Part shown: positions 16,158-16,638 of the stretch, one piece after another | Layout: the number at the start of each line of letters is the position of its first letter | Position numbering within the stretch: position 1 is the first letter of the stretch | The notes under the pieces: generated by a model | Seen by the model: only the letters and a program-made list of their open reading frames with translations | Database searches by the model: none | Told to the model about the DNA's origin: nothing | Made by a program: the position numbers and the translations under genes | Assembly (NCBI GenBank): GCA_020444775.1 | Contig: JAGRHX010000558.1 | Location: 1 to 16,638, forward strand | Length of the DNA: 16,638 bases | Reading direction: 5' to 3' | From: Gammaproteobacteria bacterium | GTDB lineage: Bacteria > Pseudomonadota > Gammaproteobacteria > HK1

Positions 16158-16586
16158 ATGTACCGGGTCTTCGTCTTCGGCACGCTCAAGGATGGCTTTC
16201 CCAACCACGCCGTCAATCAGGGCAGACGACTGCCCGGCACGTTTCGCACCTGCGCGCCGCTACCCCTGTATCTGGTCGGGGAGCGTTGCTCGCCGTGGCT
16301 GCTGGATCAGCCGGGCGAGGGCCATCAGGTGCTCGGCGAGGTCTTCGAGGTCGACGCCGACGGTCTGGCGGCGATGGATGTGTTGGAACGGGTCGATCGA
16401 GCGGATGGTTATCAGCGAGTCGAAATCGACGTGGAGCCGTGCGATGCCGCCGCGCCGGGCGGGGGGCTTCGGGTTCATGCCTATCTCAAGGCCCCGCGGC
16501 AGCTGTTGCCGGACATGCAGCGCCTCGGCCCTCTGGCCGTGTACACGCTGGAGCATGCGCGTCTGTACAAGCCTCGCCAGGGCTGA
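16158..16586 (+). CDS. Gamma-glutamylcyclotransferase, AIG2/GGACT-like (142 aa)
   Basis: Cyclises a gamma-glutamyl group to 5-oxoproline, releasing an amine or amino acid. The substrate loop FGTLKDGFPNH (7-17) matches the YGTL motif of the family, with Phe replacing Tyr. The catalytic Glu is Glu77 in DVLERVD. The PWLLDQPGEGHQVLGEVFEV run (46-65) closely resembles human GGACT, which acts on gamma-glutamyl-epsilon-lysine. The start was set at MYRVF because AGGAGGG lies just upstream, an unusually strong site for this window; the longer upstream frame overlaps the previous gene. It is 41 bases behind the oxidoreductase on the same strand. A role in protein cross-link or glutathione-related turnover is inference. 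Confidence 0.88.
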   Translation: MYRVFVFGTLKDGFPNHAVNQGRRLPGTFRTCAPLPLYLVGERCSPWLLDQPGEGHQVLGEVFEVDADGLAAMDVLERVDRADGYQRVEIDVEPCDAAAPGGGLRVHAYLKAPRQLLPDMQRLGPLAVYTLEHARLYKPRQG

Positions 16587-16601
16587 GCGCGGTCCGTGGA
16601 C

Positions 16602-16630
16602 AGCCCCGGCCGCGGCCGCGCGGCCGGGCT
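16602..16630 (+). terminator. GC-rich hairpin after the last gene
   Basis: A 12-bp stem (AGCCC plus GGCCGCG pairing with CGCGGCC plus GGGCT, one bulged C) closes a four-base loop, 15 bases past the cyclotransferase stop. The stem is very stable, but no T run follows before the window ends, so intrinsic termination is plausible but not proved. Confidence 0.5.
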
Positions 16631-16638
16631 CATCGAGT

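Overview
This GC-rich window (about two thirds G+C by eye) is densely coded, with 19 genes on both strands and no gap above about 230 bases. I see no tRNA, rRNA, CRISPR array, insertion sequence or phage gene. The gene families (3-oxoacid CoA-transferase, TauD/TfdA dioxygenase, LCAD-like acyl-CoA dehydrogenase, YrhK, YbjQ, a Clp protease subunit away from clpX) suggest a heterotrophic proteobacterium, probably a gammaproteobacterium. That placement is an inference from content, not from a marker gene.

Left part (1-4658): the 3' end of a CoA-transferase subunit B gene, then an acetolactate-synthase-like thiamine diphosphate enzyme on the plus strand. Facing it on the minus strand are a 2-oxoglutarate/Fe(II) dioxygenase and a small two-helix YrhK protein. 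Diverging from these on the plus strand is a luciferase-like (F420/FMN) oxidoreductase of the MSMEG_2256 type. These are accessory catabolic enzymes.

Middle (4845-8803): a plus-strand pair of uncharacterised genes encodes a membrane-anchored DUF4034 protein and a single-span membrane protein. It converges on a minus-strand tandem pair of Lin0512-family genes that overlap by 11 bases. Diverging from that pair is a DapA-like aldolase gene broken by one in-frame amber codon.

Right middle (8857-12972), minus strand: an operon-like series transcribed as ClpP-like protease subunit, sulfatase, LCAD-type acyl-CoA dehydrogenase and HAD phosphatase.

Right end (13107-16586), plus strand: a small two-helix membrane protein, YbjQ/UPF0145, a GNAT acetyltransferase, a COG4637-type AAA ATPase, a flavodoxin-fold NAD(P)H oxidoreductase, and an AIG2/GGACT-type gamma-glutamyl cyclotransferase, followed by a GC-rich hairpin.

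No classical defence or mobile system is visible. The least explained parts are the Lin0512 pair (one copy has Arg in place of the motif His), the interrupted aldolase facing it, and the DUF4034/membrane-protein pair.
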